From NCBI RefSeq assembly GCF_029436685.1, contig NZ_JAROCY010000007.1:1-64000 (forward strand): DNA of 64,000 nt, given 5' to 3'. The first letter of the stretch is position 1. The number at the start of each line of letters is the position of its first letter. Both the position numbers and the translations under genes were made by a program. Under the pieces are notes generated by a model. That model had not been told where the DNA came from. It searched no databases and saw only the letters and a program-made list of their open reading frames with translations. Below, one piece after another: positions 1 through 9,654 of this stretch. The DNA comes from Novosphingobium cyanobacteriorum (lineage in GTDB: Bacteria > Pseudomonadota > Alphaproteobacteria > Sphingomonadales > Sphingomonadaceae).

Positions 1-195
1 GTCATCATGATCACCCACCGCCCCGCCACGCTCGGCCCCGCCACGCACCTTGCCGTGATCAACGGTGGCCGGCTGGCCGATATCGGTCCGCGTGACGAAG
101 TGATGAAGCGCATGCAGGGTGAACCGCCCAAGGTGAATGCGAATGGTGCGGCCGACGGTGCCAAGCCGGCCTCGGCGCAAGGAGCAGCCGCATGA
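1..195 (+). CDS. Type I secretion ABC transporter ATPase, C-terminal fragment (5' end outside window)
   Basis: About 64 residues of the end of an ABC exporter are visible. The text ITHRP, followed by a strand resembling LAVINGGRLADIGPRDEV, is the H-loop and the last strand-helix of an ABC nucleotide-binding domain. The tail after it is a low-complexity Ala/Gly/Lys stretch. The stop overlaps the start of the HlyD-type gene as ATGA (192-195), so the two are translationally coupled. A following HlyD adaptor and TolC channel identify it as the inner-membrane permease/ATPase of a type I secretion system (PrtD/LapB-like). The catalytic Walker motifs lie off the left edge and were not seen. Confidence 0.85.
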   Translation, partial: VIMITHRPATLGPATHLAVINGGRLADIGPRDEVMKRMQGEPPKVNANGAADGAKPASAQGAAA

Positions 196-1544
196 ACATG
201 CCCGTCAGCCCGAATGCGGAGGCCGCGCGCAACCTGCTGCCCACCCTGTGGGAAGATCCGGCTGAAAAGGCCAAGGCTCCCCGCCTGCTGCAGCGCCTGC
301 TCGCCACCATCGGCGGCCTGTTCCTCGTGCTCTTCGTGCTTGCCGCCGTCGTGCCCATTGGCGGCGCGGTGATCGGCGGCGGCCAGGTCGGCGTGGAATC
401 GCGGGTGAAGCGCATTGCCCACCCCACCGGCGGCGTGATCTCGTCGATCCTCGTCCACAATGGCCAGCATGTGAAGGAGGGTGATCTCCTGATGAGGCTG
501 GATGACCGGGTGACCGGGGCCGACGCGCAGTATTCCAACCTCACCGTTGAACAGCTGCTTGCCCAGAAGGCGCGGCTCGAGGCGGAGCGGCTGGGAGCAG
601 GCGGCATCACCTTCCCGCCCGAACTCGCCCGCGCCAACACCGCCAGCGCGCGCAAGGCCATGGCTGACGAACAGCACCAGTTCGTGATGCGCCAGACCGA
701 AGAGGCTGACCTGCGCGCGCAGCTTGCCGCCCGCATGCAGCAGTACAACCAGGAAATCGCCGGCATCCAGTCGCAGATCGCCGCGCTGAAGGAACAGCGC
801 CGCCTGATCGAGCCCGAACGCCAGGGCGTGAAAGACCTGTGGGACAAGCAGCTGGTCACGATCAACCGCCTCAACCAGCTTGAACGCACCGCGGTCGACA
901 TGGAAGGCTCGATCGGATCGCTCAACGCGCAGATCGCGCAGGCCCGCGCCAAGATCACCGAGGCGCAGGAACAGTCGATCCAGCTCGGACAGACCCGCCG
1001 CGTCCAGGCAGGGCAGGATCTTGCCCAGGTCAACACCGCGCTCAACCAGCAGCAGCTGCGCAGCGTGGCCGCCAGCGACCAGCAGAACCGCAGCGAGATC
1101 CGCGCGCCCTATTCCGGCACCGTGGAAAAGATCGCCTTCTCAGCCGTGGGCGATGTGGTGCGCCCGGCCGAGCCGATCATGGAGATCGTGCCCGACAAGG
1201 ACGTGATGGTGGTCGAAGCCATGATCAGCCCGTCCGACGTGGACCAGGTGCTGAAGGGCCAGAACGCCCGCGTACGCTTCAGCGCGTTCAATCGCGCAAC
1301 CACGCCGGAGATTCCCGGCAAGGTCGTCTATGTCGCCACCGACCGCACCGAGAACACCGAGGCCCGCTCGTCGTACTACATGGTGCGGATCGAGGTAGAC
1401 CAGGCGCGGGTGAAGAAGGAAGGGCTCGACCTGCGCAGCGGCATGCCTGCCGAAGTCTATATCGAAACCGGCAGCCGTTCGCTCCTGTCCTACATCACCA
1501 AGCCGCTGCGCGACCAGTTCATGCGCTCCTTCCGCGATAACTGA
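192..1544 (+). CDS. HlyD family type I secretion periplasmic adaptor
   Basis: A 450-residue membrane-fusion protein. It has a short cytosolic N-terminus, one membrane segment at about residues 36-60, a barrel-sandwich (lipoyl-like) half near residues 75-105, a long Gln/Glu/Ala-rich coiled coil at about 110-290, and the returning half of the lipoyl domain (EIRAPYSGTV). A beta-barrel C-terminus follows, ending in the HlyD-typical RSGMPAEVYIETG. The length fits PrtE/LapC/HlyD adaptors. It should bridge the inner-membrane ABC exporter and the outer-membrane channel encoded just downstream. The start ATG overlaps the exporter stop by ATGA. Confidence 0.93.
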   Translation: MNMPVSPNAEAARNLLPTLWEDPAEKAKAPRLLQRLLATIGGLFLVLFVLAAVVPIGGAVIGGGQVGVESRVKRIAHPTGGVISSILVHNGQHVKEGDLLMRLDDRVTGADAQYSNLTVEQLLAQKARLEAERLGAGGITFPPELARANTASARKAMADEQHQFVMRQTEEADLRAQLAARMQQYNQEIAGIQSQIAALKEQRRLIEPERQGVKDLWDKQLVTINRLNQLERTAVDMEGSIGSLNAQIAQARAKITEAQEQSIQLGQTRRVQAGQDLAQVNTALNQQQLRSVAASDQQNRSEIRAPYSGTVEKIAFSAVGDVVRPAEPIMEIVPDKDVMVVEAMISPSDVDQVLKGQNARVRFSAFNRATTPEIPGKVVYVATDRTENTEARSSYYMVRIEVDQARVKKEGLDLRSGMPAEVYIETGSRSLLSYITKPLRDQFMRSFRDN

Positions 1545-1554
1545 GCAGGTGCCC

Positions 1555-3324
1555 ATGCGTCGCGTTTCACTTCCCCAGCTGTTTTCCGCCGCCGCCCCCC
1601 TCGCCCTGCTGGTGGCGGGTCCGCTCGCTGCGGCGGACGGGCCAGGCACGATGGGGCCAGTGGACGACGCCGCGCCGGAAGCGGCCTATTCCGCTGATGC
1701 CGCCGATGCCGGTGGCGATGGTGGTTCCGCGGGCAGCTCCGACGGCAGCAGCAGCTATGCCGCCGATGCCGAAGAGCACCGCATGGCGATGATGGCGGAC
1801 CTGCCGCCCGAGACCCCGGCCGACATTGCTCAGCTGGCGCAGGGCGGCGCCCCGGTCACCGCGCTCACCGATGCGCTGCGTCTCGCCTACTGGACCTCGC
1901 CCGCCGTACTGGCGCAACGCTCCGCGGTGAAGAGCACCGACTACAGCGTCACCCAGGCCCGCGCCAACTTCGGGCCGAAGCTCGATTACCAGCTGACCGA
2001 CGCCTACCAGCGTGACAGCCTTGAACCGCAGCGCTGCGCCCCCGGCACGCCATCGATCTTCTGCCCCGCGCCCGGAACCCGCTCAACCGAGCGCAAGGGC
2101 TTCAGCACCTCAGCCTCGGCCGTGCTGACCCAGCCTTTGTTCACCTTCGGCCGCAACTTCGCCGCCGAACGCTTCTCCATTGCCCAGCGCAATTTCCAGG
2201 CGCAGGTGCTGCGCAGCACCGAAACCCAGGCCCTGTTCGAAGCGATTTCCAGCTATGTCGGCCTGCTGCGCGATCGCGCCGCCGTGGCCATCGCCAGCGA
2301 CAACCTCGAAATCCTTGCCACCCAGCAATCGGATACGCAGTCGCGCTTCAAGGTGCGCGAGGTGACCGCCACCGACGTGCAGCAGGTGATCACCCGCGCC
2401 GAACTCGCCCGCGCGCAGCTCTTCGCCGCGCAGCGCGATGCCGCGTCGAGCGAGGCCGCCTTTGCGCAGAAGGTGGGCGCGCCCGCCGGCACGCTTGCCG
2501 CGCCCAACCCTCTCGACCTGCCGGTGCGCACGCTCGAGGAAGCCTATGCCTATGCCGAGGCCAACAGCCCGGTGCTGCAGGCTGCGCATTATCGTGAACT
2601 CGTTTCGCGCGCGGCCATGGTGCAGGCCAAGGCGGACCTGATGCCCCGCGTGGATTTCCAGGGTACCGCGCTTTATGGCAGCCAGAGCCCCTACAACAAC
2701 GCCTCGCGCATCAAGGAACAGCGCGGCGAAGTGATCATTTCCGGGCCGATCTATGAAAGCGGGTTGCGCCAGGCCAAGGTGAGCGAAGCCAAGGCCGCCA
2801 ACGATGCCGACTGGCGCCTGCTCGACGGTGCCGTGCGCGACAACCGCGCCGCGCTCGCCGCCGCATGGAATGACTGGAAAGCGCAGGAAGCCGCGACCGA
2901 ACGCCTCGCCCTCTCGGTCGAATCCGCCCAGAGCGCGCTCGATGGCGCGCGGCTGCAGCAACGCGCCGGACTGATCACCACGCTCGACGTGCTTGAACTG
3001 GCGCGTGACCTGCTCAACGTGCGCAGCAGCTACAACAATTCGATCGCGTCGGCCTATATCAGCCAGGCCCGCGTGCTGGCGCTGATGGGCGCGCTTGAAC
3101 CGCGCTGGCTGCTGCCGGATGACCCGCGCTACAATCCGCAGGTTCATTTCGACAAGGTGAAGAACAAGGGCCAGATTCCCCTGTTCACCCCGCTGATGCG
3201 CGCGCTCGATGGCCTCTCCGTCGGCCCCGCCGACCGCCGCGCCCTGCGCGACCCCGGCACACAGGTGGAAACGCCCGCGGTGAAGCCGAGCGTTTCGGCC
3301 GAAGTGGTGGCGAAGACGCAGTAA
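1555..3324 (+). CDS. TolC-family outer-membrane channel of the type I secretion locus
   Basis: A 589-residue TolC-like protein. A signal peptide (MRRVSLPQLFSAAAPLALL, cleaved near AAA) is followed by an unusual acidic, Ser/Gly-rich linker to about residue 80. Two repeated coiled-coil/beta-barrel halves then follow, with typical features such as LTDALRLAYWTSP and the second-half AGLITTLDVLELARDLLNVR. A GTG at 1549 is also in frame, but AGCAGG at 1544-1549 is well placed for the ATG at 1555. The HlyD gene ends ten bases earlier, so this is the third gene of the operon. The C-terminal tail past about residue 510 (NPQVHFDKVKNKG) is longer than in E. coli TolC and typical of alphaproteobacterial TolC proteins. 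Confidence 0.92.
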   Translation: MRRVSLPQLFSAAAPLALLVAGPLAAADGPGTMGPVDDAAPEAAYSADAADAGGDGGSAGSSDGSSSYAADAEEHRMAMMADLPPETPADIAQLAQGGAPVTALTDALRLAYWTSPAVLAQRSAVKSTDYSVTQARANFGPKLDYQLTDAYQRDSLEPQRCAPGTPSIFCPAPGTRSTERKGFSTSASAVLTQPLFTFGRNFAAERFSIAQRNFQAQVLRSTETQALFEAISSYVGLLRDRAAVAIASDNLEILATQQSDTQSRFKVREVTATDVQQVITRAELARAQLFAAQRDAASSEAAFAQKVGAPAGTLAAPNPLDLPVRTLEEAYAYAEANSPVLQAAHYRELVSRAAMVQAKADLMPRVDFQGTALYGSQSPYNNASRIKEQRGEVIISGPIYESGLRQAKVSEAKAANDADWRLLDGAVRDNRAALAAAWNDWKAQEAATERLALSVESAQSALDGARLQQRAGLITTLDVLELARDLLNVRSSYNNSIASAYISQARVLALMGALEPRWLLPDDPRYNPQVHFDKVKNKGQIPLFTPLMRALDGLSVGPADRRALRDPGTQVETPAVKPSVSAEVVAKTQ

Positions 3325-3787
3325 GGCCGGGGCGGGCCCGGCGGGCGACCACAGCGGCATAGAGCCGCGCAGCGTCTTCGTCACGGCGCGTTCGACAGGG
3401 CGCTGGCCAATGCCGCGTAACCAGCGGCCAAGGCAGCGCCGGATCGCTCGGACATATCGATCCCGCTCGAGCGGAGCGAAGGCGGGACACTGGCACGACT
3501 TCGCCCCCCAACGTCGGCAGCGCGCCCCAAATTCCGTTCGTGTCGAGCGGAGTCGAGACACCGCAGCATAGCTGTGCCACCGGCAAACCAACCAAATCCG
3601 CTCGCGTCAAGCGAAGCCGAGACGCCGCAGCACAGACGCGTCACCGGCAATCCCGAATCCGAAACCGCTTGCGTCGAGCAAAGTCGAGACGCCGCAGCAC
3701 ATACGCTCCCCCCTAACCCCGAACCCGGATCATCGAGCCGCCGTCCACCCCGCCGCGATCCCGTGGCGGCCTGTCGACAATCGCCAA
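3325..3787. repeat. Intergenic region with three degenerate REP-like units
   Basis: The convergent spacer between the TolC gene and the VCBS gene holds no credible gene. Three degenerate copies of a unit built on GTCGAGCGGAGTCGAGAC-CCGCAGCA begin near 3535, 3597 and 3662, about 60-66 bp apart, with a more decayed relative near 3463. The same core forms the perfect palindrome at 58390-58454. Short open frames here are shadows of the repeats. Confidence 0.7.
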
Positions 3788-3818
3788 AAGAAAAGGGCCG
3801 GCGGTTTCTCGCCGGCCC
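3786..3818 (-). terminator. Rho-independent terminator of the VCBS/RTX gene
   Basis: A perfect 9-bp stem (GGGCCGGCG at 3795-3803, CGCCGGCCC at 3810-3818) encloses a 6-base loop. On the minus strand it is followed by the T-rich run TTTTCTTTT (complement of 3786-3794). It lies 27 bases past the stop of the gene ending at 3845. Confidence 0.85.
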
Positions 3819-3844
3819 CATTTCCCTGTCCAGGTCAGTCCTGA

Positions 3845-6800
3845 TTAGAGGACGAAGTCGCTGGCGGTCAGGCCAAGGCCCGTTCCGGTCAGGTTTATCA
3901 CCATATCGGAACCCTGCAGCCCGTTGGTATCGATCTGAATCACGGTCTTCCCACCCAATTCAGAGACATTCACGTTGAAGGCTGACCCTGCCGCCCCACC
4001 AAAACCCAGTGTCCCGGAATAGACGGCAGACAGGTCGATCTTGTCTGAGCCGTGCACAAAATCCGTAATCGTATCGGGCAGGAAGATAGAGGAGTCATTG
4101 CTCGACAGATAATAGAATGTGTCGGCCCCGATGCCACCAGTCAGATTGTCACCGAAGTCGCCGCCATAGATTGCGTCGTTGCCGTCACCACCGTTAATGG
4201 TGTCGGAACCCGAACCACCATAGAGCGTGTCGTTGTCCGCGGGGTTGCCGGTCAGCGGGCCGCCGAGCAGGTTATCGTTGCCCGAGCCACCATAGAGCTT
4301 GTCGTTGCCCTGCCCGCCATCAATGATGTCATCGCCCGCACCGCCATAGAGCGTCTGGGCACCGTTCCCGCCGGTAAGATTCTGGACACCGGGCAGACCT
4401 GAACTGTCGAAGTTGTTTGGATCGCCCGAGTCCGTCTTGCCGTTCACCGTCACGTCGATCGTTGTGGTGGTGCCATCGACCGACGTGACCGTGAAGATGT
4501 CGTGCTTCACATCACCATTGTTGAGGGCATTGGTCGCTGTATTGGCGTTGTCGAGCGTGTAGGTCCATGCGCCGTTTGTGCCCAAGGTCAGGCTGCCATA
4601 GGTGCCGGCCTGGTTGGTCAGCGCCTGGAACGCGCTCTGTCCGGTATCAACGTCATTGATCGTCAGCGATCCGGTGGCCGTCGTGGTGGTGGCGTCTTCC
4701 GTCACTGCTCCGGTCGACGTGCCGCCGAAGGTCGGCGTGTCGTTGGCACCGTTCACGACGACGAAGATCTCTGAGCTGTTGCCGTCGTACGTCTTGATAC
4801 GAAGCAGGTCGACATCGGCGGCTCCCGCCACGAGACCTTGTGTGGTCGCCTTGCTGTTATCCAAGGTGTAGCTCCACACCCCGGTATTCGCATCAAACTG
4901 GAAGTTGCCGTATTTGCCCGCAAGAGTGGCTGGCGCCTGGTACTTGGCTTCACCATCGTCCACATCGCGGACAATCACCTTGCCGGAAGCGCTCGGGTCC
5001 CCTGCGTTGCCGTTGTTGATACCGCCGGCTTCTGTGACTTGGTTATCGAAGGCAACACTCTCATCATTAACCGAGTAGCCTGGGTCGTTGACACCGGTAA
5101 TCACGAACTTCACGCTGGCCGGCGTCGTGGTCGTACCGTCGCTGATGCCATAGTTAACAGTGATCGTTTCGCTCACCCCAGCCGGAAGATGCCAGTAGGT
5201 CTGGTTAAAGGTGTCCAGCATGAACAGGCCGGTGCTGGCATTGTAGGTAACGCCCGCCGGAAGCGACGAGAAGGTCACCGACAGGCTGTCGGTGTGATCG
5301 ACGTCGGTTGCGCCAGCCAGCGCATTGAGGGTGGCCGGCAGGCCGTATTGCGTAGCCGTCGCCGTCTGGCTCAGCGTCACCTTCGGCGCATCGTTCGTGC
5401 CGGTCACGCTGAACTGCAGCGTCACGAAGGCCGAATGATCAGCGGAATAGATCGTGAAGGACTTCTCCTGAACGGTCTCGCCAATGGCCAGGCGCTGCAC
5501 GGCGTTGCTGTCATTGTCGAGCACGTAGGACCAGTTGCCGTCGGCATCCACGCTGAAGCTGCCGAAGTCGCCCGTTCCGCTGCCAGCTTCGGCAAAGGAT
5601 TGGTCGTGGTCGGCGTCACTGACGTTGACCTTGCCGGTAACGGTGGTGATCTGGTCTTCCACCAGCACACCGCCGGTGGTGTCACCCGTGATCGAAGCCA
5701 CGTCGTTCGTGCCGGTGATGGTGACCGTGGCCTTCTGCTCCACGGTGCCGCCATTGCCATCGCTCACTTCATAGGTGACGACGATGTCCTTGGTGTCACC
5801 CTCGGCAAGCGACTGGAACGACGCATCGCTGGTGTCGACGACCAGCGAGTCATCGAGCAACAGAACGCCATCAGGCAGCGCGCTCACGTTGGTCACATGC
5901 AGATGGTCATTGGCGTCGATATCGCTGGCGCCGGCCAGCAGATCGACGACCAGGTTGCCGCTGTCTTCGTCGGCAGCGGCGGTCACTTCGGCCGAAACGG
6001 TCGGCTTGTCATTGGTGCCGGTAATGGTGATTGTCACGCTCTGCGCGGCGCTCGCGCCATGTTCGTCGGTCACGTTGTAGCTGACGACGAGGTCCTTGGT
6101 ATCGCCCAGCGACAGCGACTGGAACGAAGGATCCGAGGGATCGACTGACAGCGTGTCGCCCGAAAGGGTGACGCCGGCCGGCAGGTCGCTGACGTCGGTG
6201 ACGTGCAGCACCGCGTCATGGTCGACATCGCTCGCGCCCGACAGCAGGTCGACGCTGAACGAAGCGTCATCCTCGTTGGCCGAGGCGGTCAGCGCCGCTT
6301 CGACGGTCGGCGCGTCGTTGGTGCCGGTGACGGTGATCGTCACGCTCTGGGCAACGCTCGCGCCATGTTCGTCGATCACGTTGTAGCTGACGACGAGATC
6401 CGTGGTCTCGCCCAGCTTCAGCGACTGGAACGAAACGTCCGAGGGATCGACCGACAGCGTATCGCCCACCAGGGTCACGCCGTCCGGCAGCGCGCTCACG
6501 TCGGTCACGTGCAGCACCGCGTCATGATCAACGTCGCTCGCGCCCGCCAGCAGATCGACGCTGAACACGGCGTCGTCCTCATTGGCCGAGGCGGTCAGCG
6601 CCGCTTCGACGGTCGGCGCGTCGTTGGTGCCGGTGACGGTGATCGTCACGCTCTGGGCAACGCTCGCGCCATGTTCGTCGGTCACGTTGTAGGTGACGAC
6701 GATGTCGGTCGATTCACCAAGCTTGAGCGACTGGAACGAGGTGTCCGAGGGATCGACCGACAGCGTGTCGTCCACCAGGGTCACGCCCTCCGGCAGCGCG

Positions 6801-8347
6801 CTCACGTCGGTGACGTGCAGCACCGCGTCATGGTCGACATCGCTCGCACCCGCCAGCAGGTTGATGCTGAACGCAGCGCCATCTTCGTTGCCCGAGGCGG
6901 TCAGCGCCGCTTCGACGGTCGGCGCGTCGTTGGTGCCGGTGATGGTGATCGTCACGCTCTGCGCAACGCTTGCACCGTGCTCGTCGGTCACGTTGTAGCT
7001 GACGACGAGTTCCGTGGTCTCGCCCAGCTTCAGCGACTGGAACGAAACGTCCGAGGGATCGATCGACAGTGTATCGCCCACCAGGGTCACGCCGTCCGGC
7101 AGTACGCTCACGTCGGTCACGTGCAGCACCGCGTCATGATCAACGTCGCTCGCGCCCGCCAGCAGATCGACGCTGAACACAGCGTCGTCCTCGTTGGCCG
7201 AGGCGGTCAGCGCTGCTTCGACCTTGGGTGCGTCGTTCGTGCCGGTCACGGTGATCGTCACGCTCTGGGCAACGCTCGCACCATGCTCGTCGGTCACGTT
7301 GTAGCTGACGACGATTTCAGCGGTCTCACCGACGGCCAGCGACTGGAACGAGGCGTCCGAAGGATCGACCGTCAGCGTATTGCCGGAAAGCGTCACGCCA
7401 TCGGGCAGGTCGCTGACGTTGGTGACCGACAGCGTCGCGCCGTGGTCCACGTCCTTCGCACCCGTCAGCAGGTTGATGCCGAACGAGGCGCCGTCTTCGT
7501 CCGCCGAGCCGGTCAGCGCCGCTTCGACAGTGGGTGCATCATTGGTGCCCTGCACCTTGACGGTGATGGTCTGCGTGGCGGTCGCGCCGAATTCGTCGCT
7601 CACCGTAACGGTGAAGGTTTCGTACTGCGTCTCGCCCTGGGCCAGCGCCTGCACGTTGTCTGCGCCGTTGGCGAGCTGGTAGGTCCAGGCGCCGGTGGCG
7701 CTGTTCACGCTGAAGCTGCCATAGGTGCCGGTGGCATTGCCCGTGTAGGTCAGCACCGCGCCGTGGTCGACGTCCTTGCCGTCGACATGGCCCTGCACCA
7801 GCGTGGTGCCGTCTTCCTGCACCGTGCCGCAGGCGACGGTGGTGGCGGCGATGGTCGGGCCGTCGTTGGCGCCGGTGATCACCACGTCGACGCGCGAGGT
7901 CGACAGGGTGCCGTTGGCCATCTTGGCGGTGTACCAGAAAGTGGTGGTGAACGATTCACCCTGCGCCATGTGGTCGAGCAGCCGACCGCCATTCGCGTCG
8001 GTGGCGTTGGCGAGCGACGAAAGGTCGAAGCCAACGGTGCCGTCGGCGTTCAGCGTCAGCTTGCCTTCGTAGGACTGGCCCTCGAACGTCACGAAGAACT
8101 TGTCGGTCGATCCGACGGCTTCCTTCGCCATCTGCGCGGTGGTCGAAACCGGGGGGGCGGTCTGCACGGAATAGAGCGTGGCGGCGCCGGGATCATTGGC
8201 CAGAACGTCGAGGTTGCCCTTCAGCGATCCGTTCTCGGAGAGAAAGGAATACTTGCTGTCGGTGCTGCTGAAGGTGTCGTCCTTCGCCGCGTTGTTGGTC
8301 AGGGCGACCTTCACGGTCGTCTTGGCCGGTGTGCTCGTGCTTGCCAT
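3845..8347 (-). CDS. Large VCBS/cadherin-like repeat protein with C-terminal RTX calcium-binding repeats, probable T1SS substrate
   Basis: A 1500-residue secreted protein of adhesin type. There is no N-terminal signal peptide. A run of about ten VCBS/cadherin-like domains each begins near a GTNDAP or GANDGP motif. Five of the central units (about 102 residues each) are nearly identical, which looks like recent tandem amplification. The last 200 residues carry RTX nonapeptides ([44 protein letters not shown]). They end in a hydrophobic tail, LTASDFVL, that fits a C-terminal type I secretion signal. It lies convergent with the exporter genes at 1-3324, so export by them is a strong inference. 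The ATG is preceded by AGGGGA. Adhesion or biofilm function is inferred from the family, not shown. Confidence 0.9.
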   Translation of the reverse strand: MASTSTPAKTTVKVALTNNAAKDDTFSSTDSKYSFLSENGSLKGNLDVLANDPGAATLYSVQTAPPVSTTAQMAKEAVGSTDKFFVTFEGQSYEGKLTLNADGTVGFDLSSLANATDANGGRLLDHMAQGESFTTTFWYTAKMANGTLSTSRVDVVITGANDGPTIAATTVACGTVQEDGTTLVQGHVDGKDVDHGAVLTYTGNATGTYGSFSVNSATGAWTYQLANGADNVQALAQGETQYETFTVTVSDEFGATATQTITVKVQGTNDAPTVEAALTGSADEDGASFGINLLTGAKDVDHGATLSVTNVSDLPDGVTLSGNTLTVDPSDASFQSLAVGETAEIVVSYNVTDEHGASVAQSVTITVTGTNDAPKVEAALTASANEDDAVFSVDLLAGASDVDHDAVLHVTDVSVLPDGVTLVGDTLSIDPSDVSFQSLKLGETTELVVSYNVTDEHGASVAQSVTITITGTNDAPTVEAALTASGNEDGAAFSINLLAGASDVDHDAVLHVTDVSALPEGVTLVDDTLSVDPSDTSFQSLKLGESTDIVVTYNVTDEHGASVAQSVTITVTGTNDAPTVEAALTASANEDDAVFSVDLLAGASDVDHDAVLHVTDVSALPDGVTLVGDTLSVDPSDVSFQSLKLGETTDLVVSYNVIDEHGASVAQSVTITVTGTNDAPTVEAALTASANEDDASFSVDLLSGASDVDHDAVLHVTDVSDLPAGVTLSGDTLSVDPSDPSFQSLSLGDTKDLVVSYNVTDEHGASAAQSVTITITGTNDKPTVSAEVTAAADEDSGNLVVDLLAGASDIDANDHLHVTNVSALPDGVLLLDDSLVVDTSDASFQSLAEGDTKDIVVTYEVSDGNGGTVEQKATVTITGTNDVASITGDTTGGVLVEDQITTVTGKVNVSDADHDQSFAEAGSGTGDFGSFSVDADGNWSYVLDNDSNAVQRLAIGETVQEKSFTIYSADHSAFVTLQFSVTGTNDAPKVTLSQTATATQYGLPATLNALAGATDVDHTDSLSVTFSSLPAGVTYNASTGLFMLDTFNQTYWHLPAGVSETITVNYGISDGTTTTPASVKFVITGVNDPGYSVNDESVAFDNQVTEAGGINNGNAGDPSASGKVIVRDVDDGEAKYQAPATLAGKYGNFQFDANTGVWSYTLDNSKATTQGLVAGAADVDLLRIKTYDGNSSEIFVVVNGANDTPTFGGTSTGAVTEDATTTTATGSLTINDVDTGQSAFQALTNQAGTYGSLTLGTNGAWTYTLDNANTATNALNNGDVKHDIFTVTSVDGTTTTIDVTVNGKTDSGDPNNFDSSGLPGVQNLTGGNGAQTLYGGAGDDIIDGGQGNDKLYGGSGNDNLLGGPLTGNPADNDTLYGGSGSDTINGGDGNDAIYGGDFGDNLTGGIGADTFYYLSSNDSSIFLPDTITDFVHGSDKIDLSAVYSGTLGFGGAAGSAFNVNVSELGGKTVIQIDTNGLQGSDMVINLTGTGLGLTASDFVL
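5690..7545. repeat. Tandem ~306-bp coding repeats of the VCBS protein
   Basis: About six copies of a unit near 306 bp recur inside the VCBS gene, most clearly between 6003 and 7545. The boundary text GTCGTTGGTGCCGGTG recurs near 6003, 6318, 6621, 6930, 7230 and 7536. Neighbouring copies are nearly identical at the DNA level. Each copy encodes one VCBS domain, so unequal crossing-over would change protein length in frame. Confidence 0.85.
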
Positions 8348-8949
8348 CTTGCTTCCCCTGTTGCCGCCCGCCGCTTACCGGATGGGTTAACGAATCGCGC
8401 ACACCGGTTCAGGTGTGATAAGGCGATTCCCTAAGGCCCTTTCCCATAACGACAATTGCTGTGCCGGCTGCCGTTAACCAGCCTGTGCAGCATCCTGCTT
8501 ACGGCCGGTGGTAGCGTAGAACAATATACCACCAGACGTAGTTAGTTATAACTTTAGTAAATATCTGTCCGAGAATGGCTGATGCGATTGGGAATACGTT
8601 AATCATCTAACGTAACCATGCAGTAATGGATCACCTGTCGGATTCTCTTACATCACGGCTGACTGGGCCACCGATGCCGCTGGATAGCACAGTTGGATAG
8701 AACACGATTTTCCCGAAGGAACATGGTCTTGACGATCGTTGGTTAGGCAATCTCGACTGTCTGGGATCTATGGCCGAAATCTTGGTCGGGGCTGCAACCA
8801 CGGTGCGATGCCCACCAGTCCGGATACACTTTAGATAAGACCGTGTTCTGGATTTGATCCACATCCGGGCAAACGATTTTTTGTGATCGGTCCCGCTTCG
8901 GCACGGCAGTAGCTGGCGTTAGTAACGAGCTGAAAACGAAACGCTTTGG
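8348..8949. other. Non-coding, AT-richer upstream region with two dyads
   Basis: A 602-bp spacer lies between the VCBS gene start and the kdpE-like gene end. Its base composition is clearly lower in GC than its surroundings, and no convincing gene was found. A 77-codon minus frame at 8631-8864 lacks a ribosome site and recognisable content. Two perfect dyads stand out: CACACC/GGTGTG (8400-8417), which would lie in the 5' leader of the VCBS gene, and ACGTTA/TAACGT (8596-8613). AGTTATAACT at about 8544-8553 is a further palindrome. The VCBS promoter is probably here, but no clear -35/-10 pair could be assigned. Confidence 0.6.
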
Positions 8950-9654
8950 TTAACTGTCACTCAGGCGGTAACCAACCGCGGGCTCGTTGCGGATCAGCCC
9001 GCCCGCCGCCCCGCTCCCTTCCTGCTCCAGCTTGCGGCGGATGCCGCGCGCCGCCACGCGCAGGTATTCCACGTCGCCTTCATGCCCCGGCCCCCACACC
9101 GCGCGCAGAAGGGCGGCATGGGTGATCACCCGTCCCGGCTGGGCCGCCAGTTCGGCCAGCACGGCATATTCCTTGGGCGCCAGGTGCACCGGCACTCCGC
9201 CCCGGCGCACGATCCGCGCGGCCAGGTCGATCTCCACATCGCCGCGCACCACCGTGGCGGCCAGCGCCTGCGGTGCGGCGCGATGGCGCAGCGCGGTGCG
9301 GATGCGCGCCAGCAGCTCACCCGCATCGAACGGCTTGGTCACATAATCGTCCGCGCCCAGGTCCAGCGCCGCCACCTTCTCCGCGCTGGCATCGCGCGCT
9401 GACAGCACCAGCACGGCAAGGCCCGCCTTGCGCAGCAGCGGCACCAGTTCCATCCCGTCGCGATCGGGCAGGCCCAGGTCCAGCAGCGCCAGCAGCGGCG
9501 GCGTCTCTTGCACCAGCGCCAGCGCTTCGGCCGCATTGGCCGCCTCCACCACGCCGTATCCCGCCTGTTCCAGCGCCTCGCGCAGCAGGCGGCGGATCGG
9601 GGCGTCATCCTCGATCACCAGCACACGCACCTTGGCATCCGGCATCGCGCTCAC
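8950..9654 (-). CDS. OmpR/PhoB-type response regulator, KdpE-like
   Basis: A 234-residue response regulator. The receiver domain (about residues 8-120) has the acidic pair D16/D17, the phosphoacceptor D59 (LLDLGLPDRDG) and K107 (VTKPF). A winged-helix DNA-binding domain follows (about 135-230; HLAPKEYAVLAELAAQPGRV). It ends with RNEPAVGYRLSDS, the pattern of KdpE relatives. A GTG start overlaps the sensor-kinase stop as GTGA; an internal ATG three codons later is the alternative. No kdpFABC genes lie beside it, so the target promoter is unknown. Confidence 0.9.
   Translation of the reverse strand: MSAMPDAKVRVLVIEDDAPIRRLLREALEQAGYGVVEAANAAEALALVQETPPLLALLDLGLPDRDGMELVPLLRKAGLAVLVLSARDASAEKVAALDLGADDYVTKPFDAGELLARIRTALRHRAAPQALAATVVRGDVEIDLAARIVRRGGVPVHLAPKEYAVLAELAAQPGRVITHAALLRAVWGPGHEGDVEYLRVAARGIRRKLEQEGSGAAGGLIRNEPAVGYRLSDS

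Noticed and set aside
5690..7545. CRISPR array suggested by regular repeats
   Set aside because: Units are about 306 bp, coding and without unique spacers.
6203..8434. A 743-codon plus-strand open frame antisense to the VCBS gene
   Set aside because: It mirrors the 306-bp repeats of the real gene and has no recognisable domain of its own.
8631..8864. A 77-codon minus-strand frame in the AT-rich gap
   Set aside because: No ribosome site, no domain and no signal peptide; composition is that of non-coding DNA.
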